A stretch of DNA of 64,000 bases. Source: Prostheceraeus crozeri (lineage: Eukaryota; Platyhelminthes; Polycladida; Euryleptidae). Made by a program: the position numbers and the translations under genes. Location of the stretch: the NCBI GenBank assembly GCA_907163375.1, contig CAJQUW010013626.1, positions 1 through 64,000 on the forward strand. The letters are read 5' to 3'. This document shows, in pieces, positions 32,128 to 44,459 of this stretch (positions are counted from its first letter, which is position 1; each line of letters begins with the position of its first letter). The notes under the pieces were generated by a model, which was given only the letters and a program-made list of their open reading frames with translations, was not told the DNA's origin and ran no database searches.

Positions 32128-32895
32128 ATGAGTGAAGTGCCCCCATTAAATAAAGAAAAACTCAAATTTAATCATCATCCAAATTTATCTAATAAAGTTT
32201 TGTCAGTTATTTGTGGAAGATCAGGATGTGGAAAAACATATTTATTATTTAAAATTTTAACGACTCCAAATTTTTTGGATTATAACAATCTTATAATTTA
32301 TACAACAACAGCAGAACAACCTGTCTATCAATTTTTAAAATATGGATTTGAAAATAATCTTAAGAAAACAGCAATTGCTTCATTATTCAAAGAATATGAA
32401 AAATCTGAAGATGAAGAAAAAATAAGTTCGTGGTGTGAAGAAGCAGCAAAAAATAATCAGTTAGTTGAATCCAATAAAAATAAGCATATAAAGATACAAT
32501 TAATAGATGATAGTGGTAATATGCAAGATCCTAGTAAACTAGATAAAAGAATGAAACATTGTGTAATTTTTGATGATTGTGTTAATGATAAAAATCAGTC
32601 AGTTCAGAGAAATTATTTCACAAGACGTAGACATAATAACTGTAGTATTTTTTATTTAACACAAAGTATGTATTCATTAGGTGGAAGTGTTATTAGAAAG
32701 AATGCAAATATATTTATACTATTTGAAATAAATGCAAGAAACTTATGTGATTTGTTAAGAGATTTATGTATAAGACATAAAGATGAATTTAAACAATCGT
32801 GTAATAATGCTTGGTCAAAAGATTACGGCTTCATTACAATTAATATTGATAAAAAAATTCATGATAGAGTTATAGAACATTTGTTTACCGAGTGA
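32128..32895 (+). CDS. Polinton B A32-like packaging ATPase
   Basis: A 255-residue protein that looks whole. It has a Walker A loop GRSGCGKT at about residues 31-38, and a Walker B strand HCVIFDDCV at about 147-155, followed by FTRRRHNNCSIFYLTQS, which fits the sensor region. Members of this FtsK/HerA-type family pump DNA into capsids of Polintons, adintoviruses and NCLDV. It is transcribed rightward, convergent with the polymerase gene. Confidence 0.9.
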   Translation: MSEVPPLNKEKLKFNHHPNLSNKVLSVICGRSGCGKTYLLFKILTTPNFLDYNNLIIYTTTAEQPVYQFLKYGFENNLKKTAIASLFKEYEKSEDEEKISSWCEEAAKNNQLVESNKNKHIKIQLIDDSGNMQDPSKLDKRMKHCVIFDDCVNDKNQSVQRNYFTRRRHNNCSIFYLTQSMYSLGGSVIRKNANIFILFEINARNLCDLLRDLCIRHKDEFKQSCNNAWSKDYGFITINIDKKIHDRVIEHLFTE

Positions 32896-32981
32896 TAAAA
32901 AATATACAAATATAGTGTTATAATATTTTATTTTTTTATTTTATACATATATCAAATTTGTCTATCTTAGAAATTAGGAAA

Positions 32982-35900
32982 TTAAAAAGGTAAAGTAGTT
33001 ATTCCATCAGGTAAAATTTTTCTTTTATCATCAAATGGATCTAATGCTAATTTATGTTCTTCTTTTAAATACATTTTATGTTTCTTTGAATTAAGTCTAT
33101 AATTACATGCTGTATTTATTTCATTATTAAATAATACATTTTTATAGTCTTGAAATGTTATTTGATTAGCCACTGATGCTTTTGAAATTCCTTTTAATGT
33201 TTTATGCGTTTTAATATTATTAGTTGTATTATAACAATAACATTTATATTTTAAAATATAGCTTCTGTTATGAAATCTTCATTTCCTTCTAGTTCATCTT
33301 TTACTTTACATAAATCCGAAGGATGAATGATATCTTTTATTTTATTAATTTCTTCATCAAGTGAAGAATTATACGGTACTGTTAATTCTAAGAAAACAGA
33401 ATCGGTATCTGTAAAGTGTAATTTATAGTTTTTGCCATAAGCAGGTGCTAAATAATCATATATAAATTTATACATAAATAGTTTAGCTAATTCTAATATA
33501 GTGAATCCTATAAAATTAAACTTATCATGTTTTACGCTGATTCGACGTAAATGTACAGCACATAGATTATCACTAAATCTAGTATTTCTTTTATATGTAG
33601 GTTTCCTTGTTAAATTTTGAAACCTATCTCTATCATAAACTATTTCAATATTTTGTCTATTACGCACATTTTCTAAAGTCTTACCATAAAATGCATTATT
33701 CATTAATTTGAAGAACACGTTTCCAAAATCATCTTTATTTCTTTTAGCTATTTTACGTTTTTCAATATTGAACTCTATATAATTTTTTAACCACTTAGAT
33801 TTTCTATACTCTAGTTTTCTATGTATTTTAGTGAGAATCATTCCATGTTCTAAATACCAATCTAGCATTCTTCCTTCAACAACATACTTTCTTTTATTAC
33901 CTTGTGTTAACATAAGTTTCTTTGTTGGTCTGTATTTCTTAGGAATTATAGACTTTTGATAATCTGAAAAATCTTCTATATTGGGAATTTTGTTTTCGGG
34001 ACAGAATGGATAATAGTTTGTTGCGCCTTTTATATAATCAGGGTATACTAAATCAACTTCATATATATAACCAAAATTATAATTTCCATCATGTGTTTTT
34101 TGATAATCAAGATTATTACACCATGACTTTTCACCTGTTGGTAATTCTTGTATCATGCAAGAAGAATATAAGCTATTAAAATCATAATATAACAAATAGT
34201 TTTCTCTCATGATTTCATCAACTGCTGCTTGACTAACTTCATTTGATATAAGTCCTTCTATATTTTGATTAAACAATTTTATAAACTGATCGCTTTCTTC
34301 TGGAGATAAAGGTTTCATCATTCCATAATCATCAGGATTTACTTTTTTATTATAACACTTAACATATCTATTACCTAAAACTGATGAAACTCCACCTCTA
34401 ATTCCAGATTCAAAAAATAATAATTTATCATATGTATTTTCTTTATAATGTTTAAGTTTAACACCAGTATGTTTTAATCCTGCTAACCATGTTAAACCTG
34501 GTGTAGAATAACAATAACATGGATCTATTCCGTAATATTCTAAACACATGTCACGAAAGTTTTCAAAAAGATCAGTAAGGATTAATACATCTATCTGAAG
34601 ATATTTCATTGTATAATCGTACATTGTTCTACAATTTAACTCTCTCCAATTTTTTTCAGCTTCTGCATAGTCTTCTTCAGATAATTGTGATTGTTTTAAT
34701 GTTGATTTAAATTTATTTATTGGAGGAAGTTTTTGTTCTTTCATTATTTCATTTATTCTATTTATATCTCCAGTTATATATTCATACGGAAATATGCCTT
34801 TTAAAGGTTTTAAATTATATTTATTTAATATTTTACATTGTTCAGGTTTGAAAGTTTTTCCCATAACATTTAATGAATAAGGAGTGAAAAACCTAAATGC
34901 ATCTAAAATTCTAATACAACCTAATTGCATTGAAAAATATTCTTCTTCTTGTTTACATAGTACATTTATTTGTTGTTGTTGTAATTTTTCAGATGAAAAT
35001 AAATCCTTCATTATTAAATGGAAATCATATTTAGAACCACTGTAGAAATATATAGGAACAAAGTTATTTTTAATTTATTAGCATTAAGATTACAAGAATT
35101 ATGTGCTGCACCTCTATATAATCCGTTTAGATGATCATGATCTTTTACTTTATCAAGATATCTTCCTCTGCCAGTTTTATAATTATTTGTAAATTCTTTT
35201 CCACAGTAAAAACATTTTATTTCATCATTAAAATGATATATTTCTTCATCCGTTAATGGAAGCATTGATATATTTGTTTCAAGCAATTGTGAAAAACGTC
35301 CTTGTAATTCTTCTACTTTCTTTGTAAACATTTTTGAACTATATTCACCATAGTATTGATAATATTCTGATTTAAGTAATTCAGGATAATTTGAATGAAT
35401 GTACATTCCCCAACATAATTGTTTTTGTTCAAATAAATATTTTTCTTTACTTTGTTCAGATGCACTTTTTTCAGGTGCACTTTTTTCATATTTACCATTA
35501 TCAGAATTTTGTGTTATGTTAACATTACATGCTTCGAAATCACAATAAATAGTAAAGGGTACTTTATTTTTGAAATACCATTTATTGTATTCTAAATAAT
35601 CATCTTTAGGAAAAGTTTTTTCAACTGCTTCGTTTTGTTGACAATTCTCCAAATGTCTATTCATTTCTTCTTTAGTTCTAAAGCTCGTCATACATTGGAG
35701 ACAGGGAAAACTAGCATTATCTGAAGTTTTTGCAAATATAGAAACATCTTTACACAATATAAAATGACCCTGATAATATAATATATTCGCTTGTGCTGAT
35801 TGCTTTGTTTGTTTTAATTTTTCAAATTTATCTTGATATATTTCATGTGTTAAATCGATATATCTTTGTAAATCTGTAATCTGTAATTTGTAATTTGTAA

Positions 35901-37450
35901 TCTGTTGATAATTTTGATTTAATATTTGTAGCTGATAATTATATTCTTTATCATATTGTTCTTTATATTGTTGTTGACATTTTTTAAATATTCATTTATT
36001 TTTTGATTGGTTTTATTTTCTTCATTATTTAATTCTTTATTGTCTTCATTTAATTTTTGAATCGTTTCTATCTTATTTTGATATTTATGGTGATATTCTT
36101 GTAGTAAATTTTTAATTGTTGTTGATAATCTGTTTTACATTTTTGTAAACTTTTATTTAAATTTTGTAATTTTTGTTGATATTCTAAAGATAAAGATGAA
36201 TAATCCGTATCATAATCATAATTATAATTACGTCCTTTGTGGTTGTTATGATTAATGATTATTGGTGATAGTGTTTTAGCAATTTCAAATTTTTCAGTAC
36301 ATATTATTTTTCCTTGGTAAAAAATATTATGATGCATGTAATTTCCTCTTTTATTGTATACTATTTCTGATTGACATAAATTTTTATTATTCAAATAAAA
36401 TTTTTTTGAGTCTGAGTAAAGTGGAGTAATATCACCAATAGAAACATAATTCACATTTAATTCAAAAACATTTACTTCTATTAAATTTTTGTTCTTTTTA
36501 TGAAACTTTATTAACCTACTATAATCATATGGAAATTCATCTAAACCATCAGAAAGATCAAATTCATTTATATATTCTTTTTTGTCATAATGACTTAGAC
36601 TTTCTTTGTGATATTCTGCAGGATGTAAATGTGCTATAATACTCCACAGAAAACAATAATCATCTTCATTTTTTATGTTGATTATTTGTGGTGAACTGAC
36701 AGGTAAAGGAACATAACTACCACCAGTATTATTTTTATATTTATCAATTACTGTTTTCTTAGATAGTATTTTAACAAATCTCCAACCAGATTCACGTAAC
36801 TGGGCTTCAATTATACAATTTTCTAATTTATTTATCATCGATTCAAATATGGGCTGTATATCATTTACATTATGAATTTCTTGTGAATTTTTAAAATGTC
36901 ATTGTATTATTTCTTCAGGAATTCCATCAGGTTCATTTTTTGTATAAAGTACTTCTACATTCATATAACATTTGAAAGATTTCTTAAATATTTTGAAAAA
37001 GTTTGTTAATACATTATAAAAAGTTTCATCGGTTTCATTATGTTCAACAGATTCATTAAATAAATATTTTATATCTGTTACGGTCGAGGAACTCTCTGGC
37101 GAAGCCCTAGAACCTTCCGTTCGTTCCGCTTCATCGTTTTTTTTAGTTTCATCAAATTCATCTATTTCGTTAAATTCATCAGTATCGATAAATGAATATC
37201 TTCCATCTGGTACGGGCGAAGCCCTAGAACCTTCGGTTCGTACATGTTCATCTTCACTATTAAAAACGTTTTTATATTCCGAATGTGAATAATCATCAAA
37301 TATTTTTTTAACTTTTATATCAGTAGGTAATGTTTCTAGATAGTTTTTATAATTATTTAATTTTAATATATTTCCTTCATCAACTCGATCTACATTTTGT
37401 AAATGCAATTTACTTTGTAAATGAGATTGATAACTTCTTTTTGTTTGCAA
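32982..37450 (-). CDS. Polinton B protein-primed type B DNA polymerase region, broken
   Basis: Minus-strand coding sequence covers, from its start near 37450, a C2H2-like SYQSHLQSKLH segment, a conserved N-terminal domain (INIKNEDDYCFLWSIIAHLHP), the exonuclease (TIYCDFEACN; DHDHLNGLYRGAAH) and the polymerase: the ExoIII-type region with QIDVLILTDLF, motif A DFNSLYSSCM, motif B KLMNNAFYGK, motif C FTDTDSVFLE. The end carries the family's DPFDDKRKILPDG. The enzyme copies the element from terminal protein. About four or five breaks are present. Two inserts of the double-hairpin type lie in the N-terminal part. Confidence 0.9.
37110..37122. repeat. Hairpin insert in polymerase N-terminal region (Polinton B), first
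   Basis: GAAC-CTTCC-GTTC. It belongs to a stretch coding RTEGSRASPES. A related copy lies at 37214-37239. Confidence 0.6.
37214..37239. repeat. Double-hairpin insert in polymerase N-terminal region (Polinton B), second
   Basis: GGGC-GAA-GCCC followed by GAACC-TTC-GGTTC. It codes RTEGSRASPV on the minus strand, the same peptide as the first copy. Confidence 0.85.
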
Positions 37451-37651
37451 CTTTTTTTACATAAGTTACAATAAAACTTGGTGTTTTCAATTTTTTAATT
37501 TTTTAAAGAAAAAATTTGTGTTTTAATTTTAGATATAAACATTCTAATATCAAGGTCTTGATAGTTATTTTATATTATTATATATTTCACGTTCTTTAGT
37601 TACTTTATTTTCTTTGTCACATTAAATTTTATCACATTAAGTTTTATCATA

Positions 37652-38452
37652 TTAAGTTTTATCATATAACGTTTTATCAAAAGATAATCTAAATTTATTT
37701 TCACTAACTATTGATTCTTCATCATCATCATAAATTGATTCTTCAACATCATAAATTACACTTTTTGGTATAGGATGCCATTCCGTGATAGGAATATCTA
37801 ATTCCAAATGATATTTATTATTTGATAATAATATAATAGAGAAAAATATTGGTCTTTGATCTCTTTTGGAAAATTTAATAACACCACCATAATCTGAATC
37901 ATTTTTAATTTTTATTAAAGATGATAAAATTTTAAATTGATTAGATGTAAATCCTAATTTAAATTTTGTAGACCCGACACATAGTTGTCTAACAGTATCT
38001 TCAACTATTCCAACATTATTATTTTCAATTGTAAGAAAATGAAATTTAGATGAATTTTGATTATATGTAGTATTAATATCATGTTGAGATATAAATTTTT
38101 CTTCACTTAAATTTTTATAATTACTAATATTTTTATAATCTTTGTTACCATTCACACCTTTTTCAGATGTTTCAGAATCATCATCTATATTATCATCATC
38201 CATATTATCATCATCATTATTATCATTATTGTTATTATCATCACTATTATTATAAGATTCTTTAAAATTATTATTATCAGATTCTTTAAAATTATTATGA
38301 TTATGATTATGGTCATTGTTAATAGTATAAGGTGTTGTCCACATATAAATTTTCTCTTGTTGAGCTAAACCATTTATATAAGATTTCAACAAATTAATAT
38401 TTAAGTTTGAATATAATCCTATATGAGTATCATCATCATATCTTTGTGGCAT
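37652..38452 (-). CDS. Polinton B unrecognised acidic protein
   Basis: The 266-codon frame opens MPQRYDDDTHIGLY. The middle is extremely rich in Asp and Asn (about residues 60-95). The C-terminal half is more structured (GVIKFSKRDQRPIFFSIILL; PITEWHPIPKSVIYDVEESI). I recognise no family. It lies upstream of the polymerase region on the same strand, so may act in replication. Confidence 0.5.
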   Translation of the reverse strand: MPQRYDDDTHIGLYSNLNINLLKSYINGLAQQEKIYMWTTPYTINNDHNHNHNNFKESDNNNFKESYNNSDDNNNNDNNDDDNMDDDNIDDDSETSEKGVNGNKDYKNISNYKNLSEEKFISQHDINTTYNQNSSKFHFLTIENNNVGIVEDTVRQLCVGSTKFKLGFTSNQFKILSSLIKIKNDSDYGGVIKFSKRDQRPIFFSIILLSNNKYHLELDIPITEWHPIPKSVIYDVEESIYDDDEESIVSENKFRLSFDKTLYDKT

Positions 38453-38580
38453 TTCTGATGTTTCTTTTTTATGAATTGTATCTCTATAAAAAACTTGACA
38501 TAATAATTCTTCATTATGTTTTTACTTTCAATATGAATATTATATTGGTTTTGTTCATCAACAAATTATCTAATTTTTTC

Positions 38581-38720
38581 CTTTGAAAAAGATTTTAACT
38601 TTTTTACTAATTCAGTAACATTAATATAATTAATTATTTTATTGTCTATCCAATCAGTATTACTAATTGGTAACACTGCTCTAATAAATCCATAAACATT
38701 ATTGTGACCAATTATAACCA
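38581..38720 (-). other. Short minus-strand frame near the Polinton B divergent promoter
   Basis: The frame reads MVIIGHNNVYGFIRAV and YINVTELVKKLKSFSK. The YINVTEL pattern is faintly like a KilA-type DNA-binding module. Possibly the remnant of another gene. Confidence 0.3.
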
Positions 38721-38744
38721 TGTTTTGGCAGTTAACGGGAGGCG

Positions 38745-38934
38745 CATTTTGAAATGTAAGGTTTTCAATAATGAAAATGGAAGTTTGCTCCCTCTGTTTT
38801 TATGCCTCAAAATAAAAATTAAAAATATCTAGTTTCTTCAGCGGACGTTTCGGGTCCAGACCCTTTATCAACGCAAGAATGATGGAATTTACAGAAGAGA
38901 TGAAAAACTTATAAGTAATAACTTATAACTTCAT
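38745..38934. other. Divergent intergenic region in Polinton B
   Basis: Genes run left from 38720 and right from 38935. It contains GGACGTTTCGGGTCCAGACC, a partly palindromic GC-richer motif. Confidence 0.45.
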
Positions 38935-39744
38935 GTTTTAAACTGGAAACGTTTTATCTGGCCCATTACATCTTTCTATTCTTCCGCAACAAAATACAGA
39001 GTTAACAAATAAACAATATGTTGATACACAAATCAATGACTTAAAAGAAAAATATATAAACGATGTTTTGGTTCCACTGATGAATGAACTAAAGTTGCTT
39101 AAACTTAATGACAAATCATTAAACGAAAAATTATTAAAACTTGATAAAAAGGATAGAAAGCTAGAAGCAGATATAGCAAAACTCTTTAAAAAGATTCCAG
39201 AACAATCAAAAATTTTAATATTACTTTCTATAAAGTTAAAATCTGCAGTCATTAAAAATAAACATCAGATAAAATTATTGAAAGAACAATTAGAAGATGA
39301 AATAGAAAAACTACCTGAAAGAATTAAAAAAATTTAAAGCAGTTACAAACTACATTCCAAAAAAGTGTTGATGAATCAAGTTCTAAAATTACTCAACAAA
39401 TGAAAAAGATGAATAGAATAATAAATGAAGTAAACTCACTTAATCAAAAAGTTGATAAAATGAAAAATCTTAAAATCAATTTAGAAAATGAATTAAAGAA
39501 AAATTTACAAGAAAACTCTAAAGAAAATAAAGAACAGTTAGATTCTGTTAAAAGACAATTAGATGTTCTTAAAATTAAGTTAAATGCTCTTAAAACGGCA
39601 TTGAACATTAATCAGCAGAAAATGCAAGTTAATAGAAAAGAAATTAAAGTACATCACACGCTACTTGGCGCAATAGATAACGTGCAACGAAAAATTAATA
39701 AAGTTATCTCGAAGTTATTGTCCATTCACAAACGTAAATCTTAA
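38935..39744 (+). CDS. Polinton B fibre-like coiled-coil protein, broken
   Basis: The N-terminal part contains LSGPLHLSILPQQ and TNKQYVDTQINDLKEKY; an SGPLxL plus TNKQYVD pattern is frequent in trimeric fibre proteins. Long heptad-like coiled coils follow (KLLKLDKKDRKLEADIAKLF; KRQLDVLKIKLNALKTAL). No catalytic domain is visible. The gene looks broken, about once or twice. The C-terminus is shared with A (1-177). Confidence 0.65.
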
Positions 39745-39746
39745 TC

Positions 39747-39770
39747 GGACCTTGTCCAGAGGCTTTAGCC
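39747..39770. repeat. Double-hairpin insert flanked by a 14-bp direct repeat (Polinton B)
   Basis: GGAC-CTT-GTCC is followed by GGC-TTTA-GCC. ACGTAAATCTTAAT occurs on both sides (39732-39745 and 39779-39792). Element A lacks the hairpins here (near 170-190). Confidence 0.85.
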
Positions 39771-39831
39771 GATGACGCACGTAAATCTTAATGTAAATTT
39801 TTTTCCCAAAAGTCAAATTTAATCCTCAAAA

Positions 39832-40287
39832 ATGCCTATAATTTATAAACACAATCCTAAACATTTTGCTTCAAATCAAAAAATTGCTCATGAACCATCT
39901 ATGAAATCTGTTTACCATTATGACAGTGTAGAAACAATTCAAAAAGAAGGGGATGGCATCTTTTCTGGCATAGGAAGTATCGTTAACTTGATAAAAAATA
40001 ATAAAGATTTGATTACATCTGCTGCTAAAGGAGCAGCTGCTATAGGTAGTACAGCTAGTGCAATATCAAATGCTGTTAAGTCTCAAAACGAATTAAAACA
40101 ATTAGAAACTATTCGTAAACTTAAGAATGACTCTTGAAGAACTAAAAAAAAATTAAAAAAACTTTCAGAGGAAACAAAAAATAAAATTGCTAACATAGTA
40201 CCTGATAGTAAACAGGAGAAGAAATCAGGCTTAGCCATAGAGCGTTCAATTGAAGAAATAAGAGGTAATGGTCAAGCAAAATTCTAA
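39832..40287 (+). CDS. Polinton B small membrane-active capsid protein, broken
   Basis: Counterpart of 220-740 in A. It shows MPIIYKHNPKHFASNQK, then GIFSGIGSIVNLIKNN and AAKGAAAIGSTASAIS. Assignment as a pVI/pX-like capsid component is by composition and position. It has about one break. Confidence 0.6.
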
Positions 40288-40423
40288 AATTATATTTTAG
40301 TAAAATTTTTTTAGTAAAATTTTTAAGTAAAATCTTTTTAGAAAAATTTATTTAGTAAATTTTTTTAGTAAAATTTTTCTGTGTGTGAGAAAAAACAAAA
40401 AAGTCAAATTATTTTTTATAAAT

Positions 40424-41758
40424 ATGTCTTCGCTTATCAAAAATAAATTTAGATTAGACGATCCTCCGTTCGTCAGTTACAATCAAAAAAAGAATGACTA
40501 TATAAGAATTGCTATGAATCCCGGATCTTCCAGTAGAGTAAATACTGGAGGAGATTTAATCTTTGAAGCTGATAATCAGCAAAGTTATTTATATTTACCC
40601 GATTCGTTTTTACACTGTGAATATTCTTTATATAGTGATGCTAATTTTACAACACCATTACCAGATACCGATAATATTGCATTAGAGAATAATTTTTTTC
40701 CAAGATTATTTACACAAATGCGTTTAGTTGTTGCAACTCAAAATATAGAAACTATAAGTGATTCTCCAGGTGTAATTGATACAATGCTTAGATTTGTAAT
40801 AATTGGTGAAAATAATAAAAAGTATGAAATCGAAGGTTGGTTTCCTGATACTAATGATGGTATAATTGTTGATGATTTAACTCACGCTGGAACAGATGCC
40901 GCAGGAATTGCGAAAGATGTAGAAAATATTGCAAAACATTTAAATAAAACAAACAATAGTGCATATAAAGAAAGACGTGAAGTTAACAAGAAAAGTAAAC
41001 AGACAGTTAATTGGTCATTGTCTCCATTATTCGGATATTTAGATTATGACAAAATATCATATCAATTAAAATTTAAACTAATAATTCATCGGACAGCAAA
41101 TAGTGAATTAATCTTTTTTGGTAAGACTGGGAAAAAAGCATATTTAAAAATTGATAGACTTGAATGGTGGATTAAGCATATTACTCCTAGTTTAGAGGTT
41201 GAAACAGCTATTGCAAAAAGATTAAATACTAACAAACCAATTCCAGTTAATTTTCTAAAGCGTACTGCTAGTTCAGTAACTTTTTCCGAACAAAGATTTA
41301 ACTGGCATTTTACTAGAACTTCGAGTACTCCAAGATATTTATTACTAACATTTCAAAGAAATAATTCTCCAAGTTTTGATAAGAACAATAATCTTTTTCA
41401 TATTAATACAATTCGAAATTTACAAATTGCTTAAAATCAAACCCCATATCCAATTGATCCATTAAGATTCGATGATACCAATAATCAATTTATGGAAGGA
41501 TATGATGCTTATAGAAATCTTTGTATAGAATTTGGAGTTGAACCACAATTAACTCCGGGAGATTGGAGACATTTATATCCTGTTTTCTGTTTCGATTTAA
41601 GTGAACAATCTGAAGATATTATCAAGACTGGTTGTGATGTAACAATTAATATTGAAAAGAAAGATTCCACAACTTCATTGATGGCTTATGGTTTATTGTT
41701 AGAAGATGTAAAATATTCTATTGAAATTCTTAATGGAAAGATGGCTAGGATAAGTTAG
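40424..41758 (+). CDS. Polinton B major capsid protein, broken
   Basis: Counterpart of 834-2169 in A. It starts at ATG 40424 (MSSLIKNKFRLDDPP); the frame is open upstream but lacks a conserved extension. It is about 444 codons long, the size expected for a double jelly-roll capsid protein, and is bracketed by the same minor capsid genes. It has about one break. Differences from A are mostly single substitutions, so A and B are close relatives. Confidence 0.7.
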
Positions 41759-41817
41759 TAACCTGATGACCTTTGGTTTGATCGGCTGAAGCCTCTGAAC
41801 AAAGTTCTATTGGTTAA

Positions 41818-42091
41818 TTAAAATTTTTTTTAACTTAAAATTTTTTCATATCTAGAATAGATTAAAATTTTTTCATATCTAGAATAGATTAAAATTTTTT
41901 CATAACTAGAATAGATTAAAAATTTTTTATAACTTAAAATTTTTCATAACTATAATAGATTAAAAAAATTCTTAGATTAAAATTTTCCATAACTATAATA
42001 GATTAAAATTTTTTCATAACTAGAATAGATTAAAATTTTCATAACTACAATAGATTAAAAATTTTCGTAACTTAAAATTTTTTTATTAAAA
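41818..42091 (+). repeat. AT-rich tandem repeats between capsid genes (Polinton B)
   Basis: About eight imperfect copies of TAACTAGAATAGATTAAAA with short spacers; counterpart of 2216-2388. Confidence 0.8.
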
Positions 42092-42595
42092 ATGTCGGAA
42101 GCGAAAAGTAATAATAATAAAACTGTTGAATTAAAATTACGTAACATTGTTGACAAAAATACACCTAAAACTATTACGATTAACAAAAAAAAGTATTACA
42201 TAAGTAAACCAATGATAGAGAATATTCAATTACAAGAAGAAAAGAATGGCGGGATTCTCCCATTAATTCCTCTAATAATAGGTGGCATAGCAGCTGCGGG
42301 AAGTGTCGCAGGTGGGACAGCTGGTATTGTCCAAGCAGTAAATAAAAATAAATCAGAGAAGGCAGCATTAGAAGAACAAAAACGTCATAACAGAGAGCTA
42401 GAGAAAGTTGCTAAAGGAGAAGGAGTAGTAGATAATTTTATTAGTAAATTAAAATTAGTTGATGATGGAAAACGAGTTCTCAAAAACATTCTCCACGATG
42501 TTGATGATTTAATTGAAATTAAAGAAACAAAAGATGGTTCTGGAATATATCTAAGTCCTAGTATGATTAGGCAAGACATTTACTTTATCTTTTAA
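42092..42595 (+). CDS. Polinton B minor capsid protein with membrane segment
   Basis: Counterpart of 2389-2871. It looks whole at 167 codons, slightly longer than in A because it ends nearer the next gene, which starts two bases later at 42597. The GGILPLIPLIIGGIAAAG segment is unchanged. The near-zero spacing to the integrase gene differs from the 70-base gap in A. Confidence 0.7.
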   Translation: MSEAKSNNNKTVELKLRNIVDKNTPKTITINKKKYYISKPMIENIQLQEEKNGGILPLIPLIIGGIAAAGSVAGGTAGIVQAVNKNKSEKAALEEQKRHNRELEKVAKGEGVVDNFISKLKLVDDGKRVLKNILHDVDDLIEIKETKDGSGIYLSPSMIRQDIYFIF

Positions 42596-42596
42596 A

Positions 42597-43867
42597 ATGA
42601 ATTCTACAAATTCCGAAAATTTAATTAAATTAAAAATTGATAATTTAGATTTATTGAATTATCTCTTAAAAGTACATAAACCCCTAAATTGTCAGCACAC
42701 CGGTCGGCTGCACAGCGGAGGTGACATACAAAAAACATTAGAAAACTTTCCTGGATTTATTTGGAGTAAATATTTGAAAGAAAAACATCTTCCTGGTCAT
42801 TCATATACCGATCCAGGAACTCGATTAGATATAAGACTAGATGAGAATAATAATCCAAAACCAGGTGAAGAGCCAATAAACAGAGTAGACGCCGCCGCTT
42901 ACAGACATGATTTAGCTTATCGAAATCATGACCTAAGTTCTCGACATGTAGCTGATAAGAAGATGATTGAAGAATTAGATAGTATTTAAAATCCTACATT
43001 TGGAGAAAGAATTGAAAGAATGTTTGTTAAGAAAGCTTTACAAGCTAAAATATTATTCGGACAGGGTTTAAATGAAACCTACGCGTCTGAAATTCATAAA
43101 GAATACAGAAGGCCTAAATATTTATTGAAAGTAAAAGTATTCAATAAAGATGATATTTGGAGTGCTGATCTTATTCATATGCCGAATGATTCTGATTATA
43201 AATACGCATTGACCGTTATAGATTTATATACACGATCTGCTTGGGTGAAGCCTTTAGAAAACAAAAGTGGTCTGTCAGTTAAATATGCGTTTGAAGAAAT
43301 CTTTAAAGAAACTAAGAGAAAGCCAAAAAAATTGTTTGTTGACAAAGGATTGGAGTTTTATAACAGAAATGTAAGCCACTATTTGAAACTGTTTATTCAA
43401 CTGAAAATGCAGGAAAGGCTGTAGTAATAGAGCGATTTAATAGATCATTAAAAAATAAATTATTTAAGAAATTTACAGAACAAGGAAATCAGAAATGGTT
43501 GAAGATACTACCAGGAATTGTTGGGGATTATAACAATAAAATTCATTCAGGTATTGAAGAAACTCCAAAGAATGCTTCTGACGATCCTGATTTAATACGA
43601 AAGAAAATATTCGAAAATAATTATTCGAATGAGAGTAATCCGAATTTGCAGAAACTTAAGCCGAAATTTTAGATTGGAGATAGAGTTAGAATATTTAAAT
43701 ATAAGAATAAATTTGAAAAAGGCTTTGTTGGCTATTGGACTAAAGAGATATTTGAAGTTTGTAAAATAAACCAAACTTATCCGGTTACTTACGAAATCAA
43801 AGATTTAGATGATGAAGATATTAGAGGTCGATTTTTTCAAAATGAATTACAACGAAGCGAGCTTTAA
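42597..43867 (+). CDS. Polinton B phospholipase A2-integrase fusion, broken
   Basis: Counterpart of 2944-4275. The phospholipase-like calcium loop (YTDPGTRLD), the HDLAY pair, the LFGQG site between the domains and the integrase core (WSADLIHM, LFVDKG) are all visible in the same order. It has about three or four breaks. The extra hairpin-coded residues seen in A's integrase are absent. Confidence 0.85.
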
Positions 43868-43907
43868 CCTTTAGGTGACGCTTTAGCTAGCTAGCTTCGC
43901 TTGATTT

Positions 43908-44349
43908 TTAATTATCATTATTATTATTCAATTCTAACATAATATCAAGAAATGGTACTCCGTTTTGTAATTTAAATAAAACAAAGACATAATTGCCCAC
44001 AATGAGTAGTTCCTGGTTTTTGAATTTGAAATGTATTATAAGTTCCATTTCCAAGTAATTCTTTGACTTCATTTGTTGGAGGCAATCCATAAGAGTCGAA
44101 CCAATAGTTCTCAGCCTCTGGGCGGTCAAAATAATAATTATCTCCGTTTATATTTCTTTGTCCCGCTGACCAATGTACTCCTTTTTGATCTGACGTACGA
44201 AGATTTGTTATGAAATTTATGGATTGTAATTCGTCTCTCATCAATATGTGAAAATTCTTTATTCCCAATTGATTAGCAATTTTCTTTAGATCAAAATTTG
44301 TAGTTGTTTGCGTTCCATATAATTTTAAGAACTCAATTATGTTGCTCAT
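43908..44349 (-). CDS. Polinton B adenain-type protease, broken
   Basis: Counterpart of 4310-4801. GVHWSAGQRN, NYYFDRPEAENYWFDSYG and THCGQLCL are readable. It lacks the 19-residue insert of A. The gene looks broken, about once. Confidence 0.85.
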
Positions 44350-44459
44350 TTTATAATAAAAAAATTTCTTATAGGGACCCCTAGAAGTCAGAAGGGGGGT
44401 ATTGATTTAAAACTGTCTCATAATGATGACTTTCCTCACTACTTATTCGATTTTGAAAT

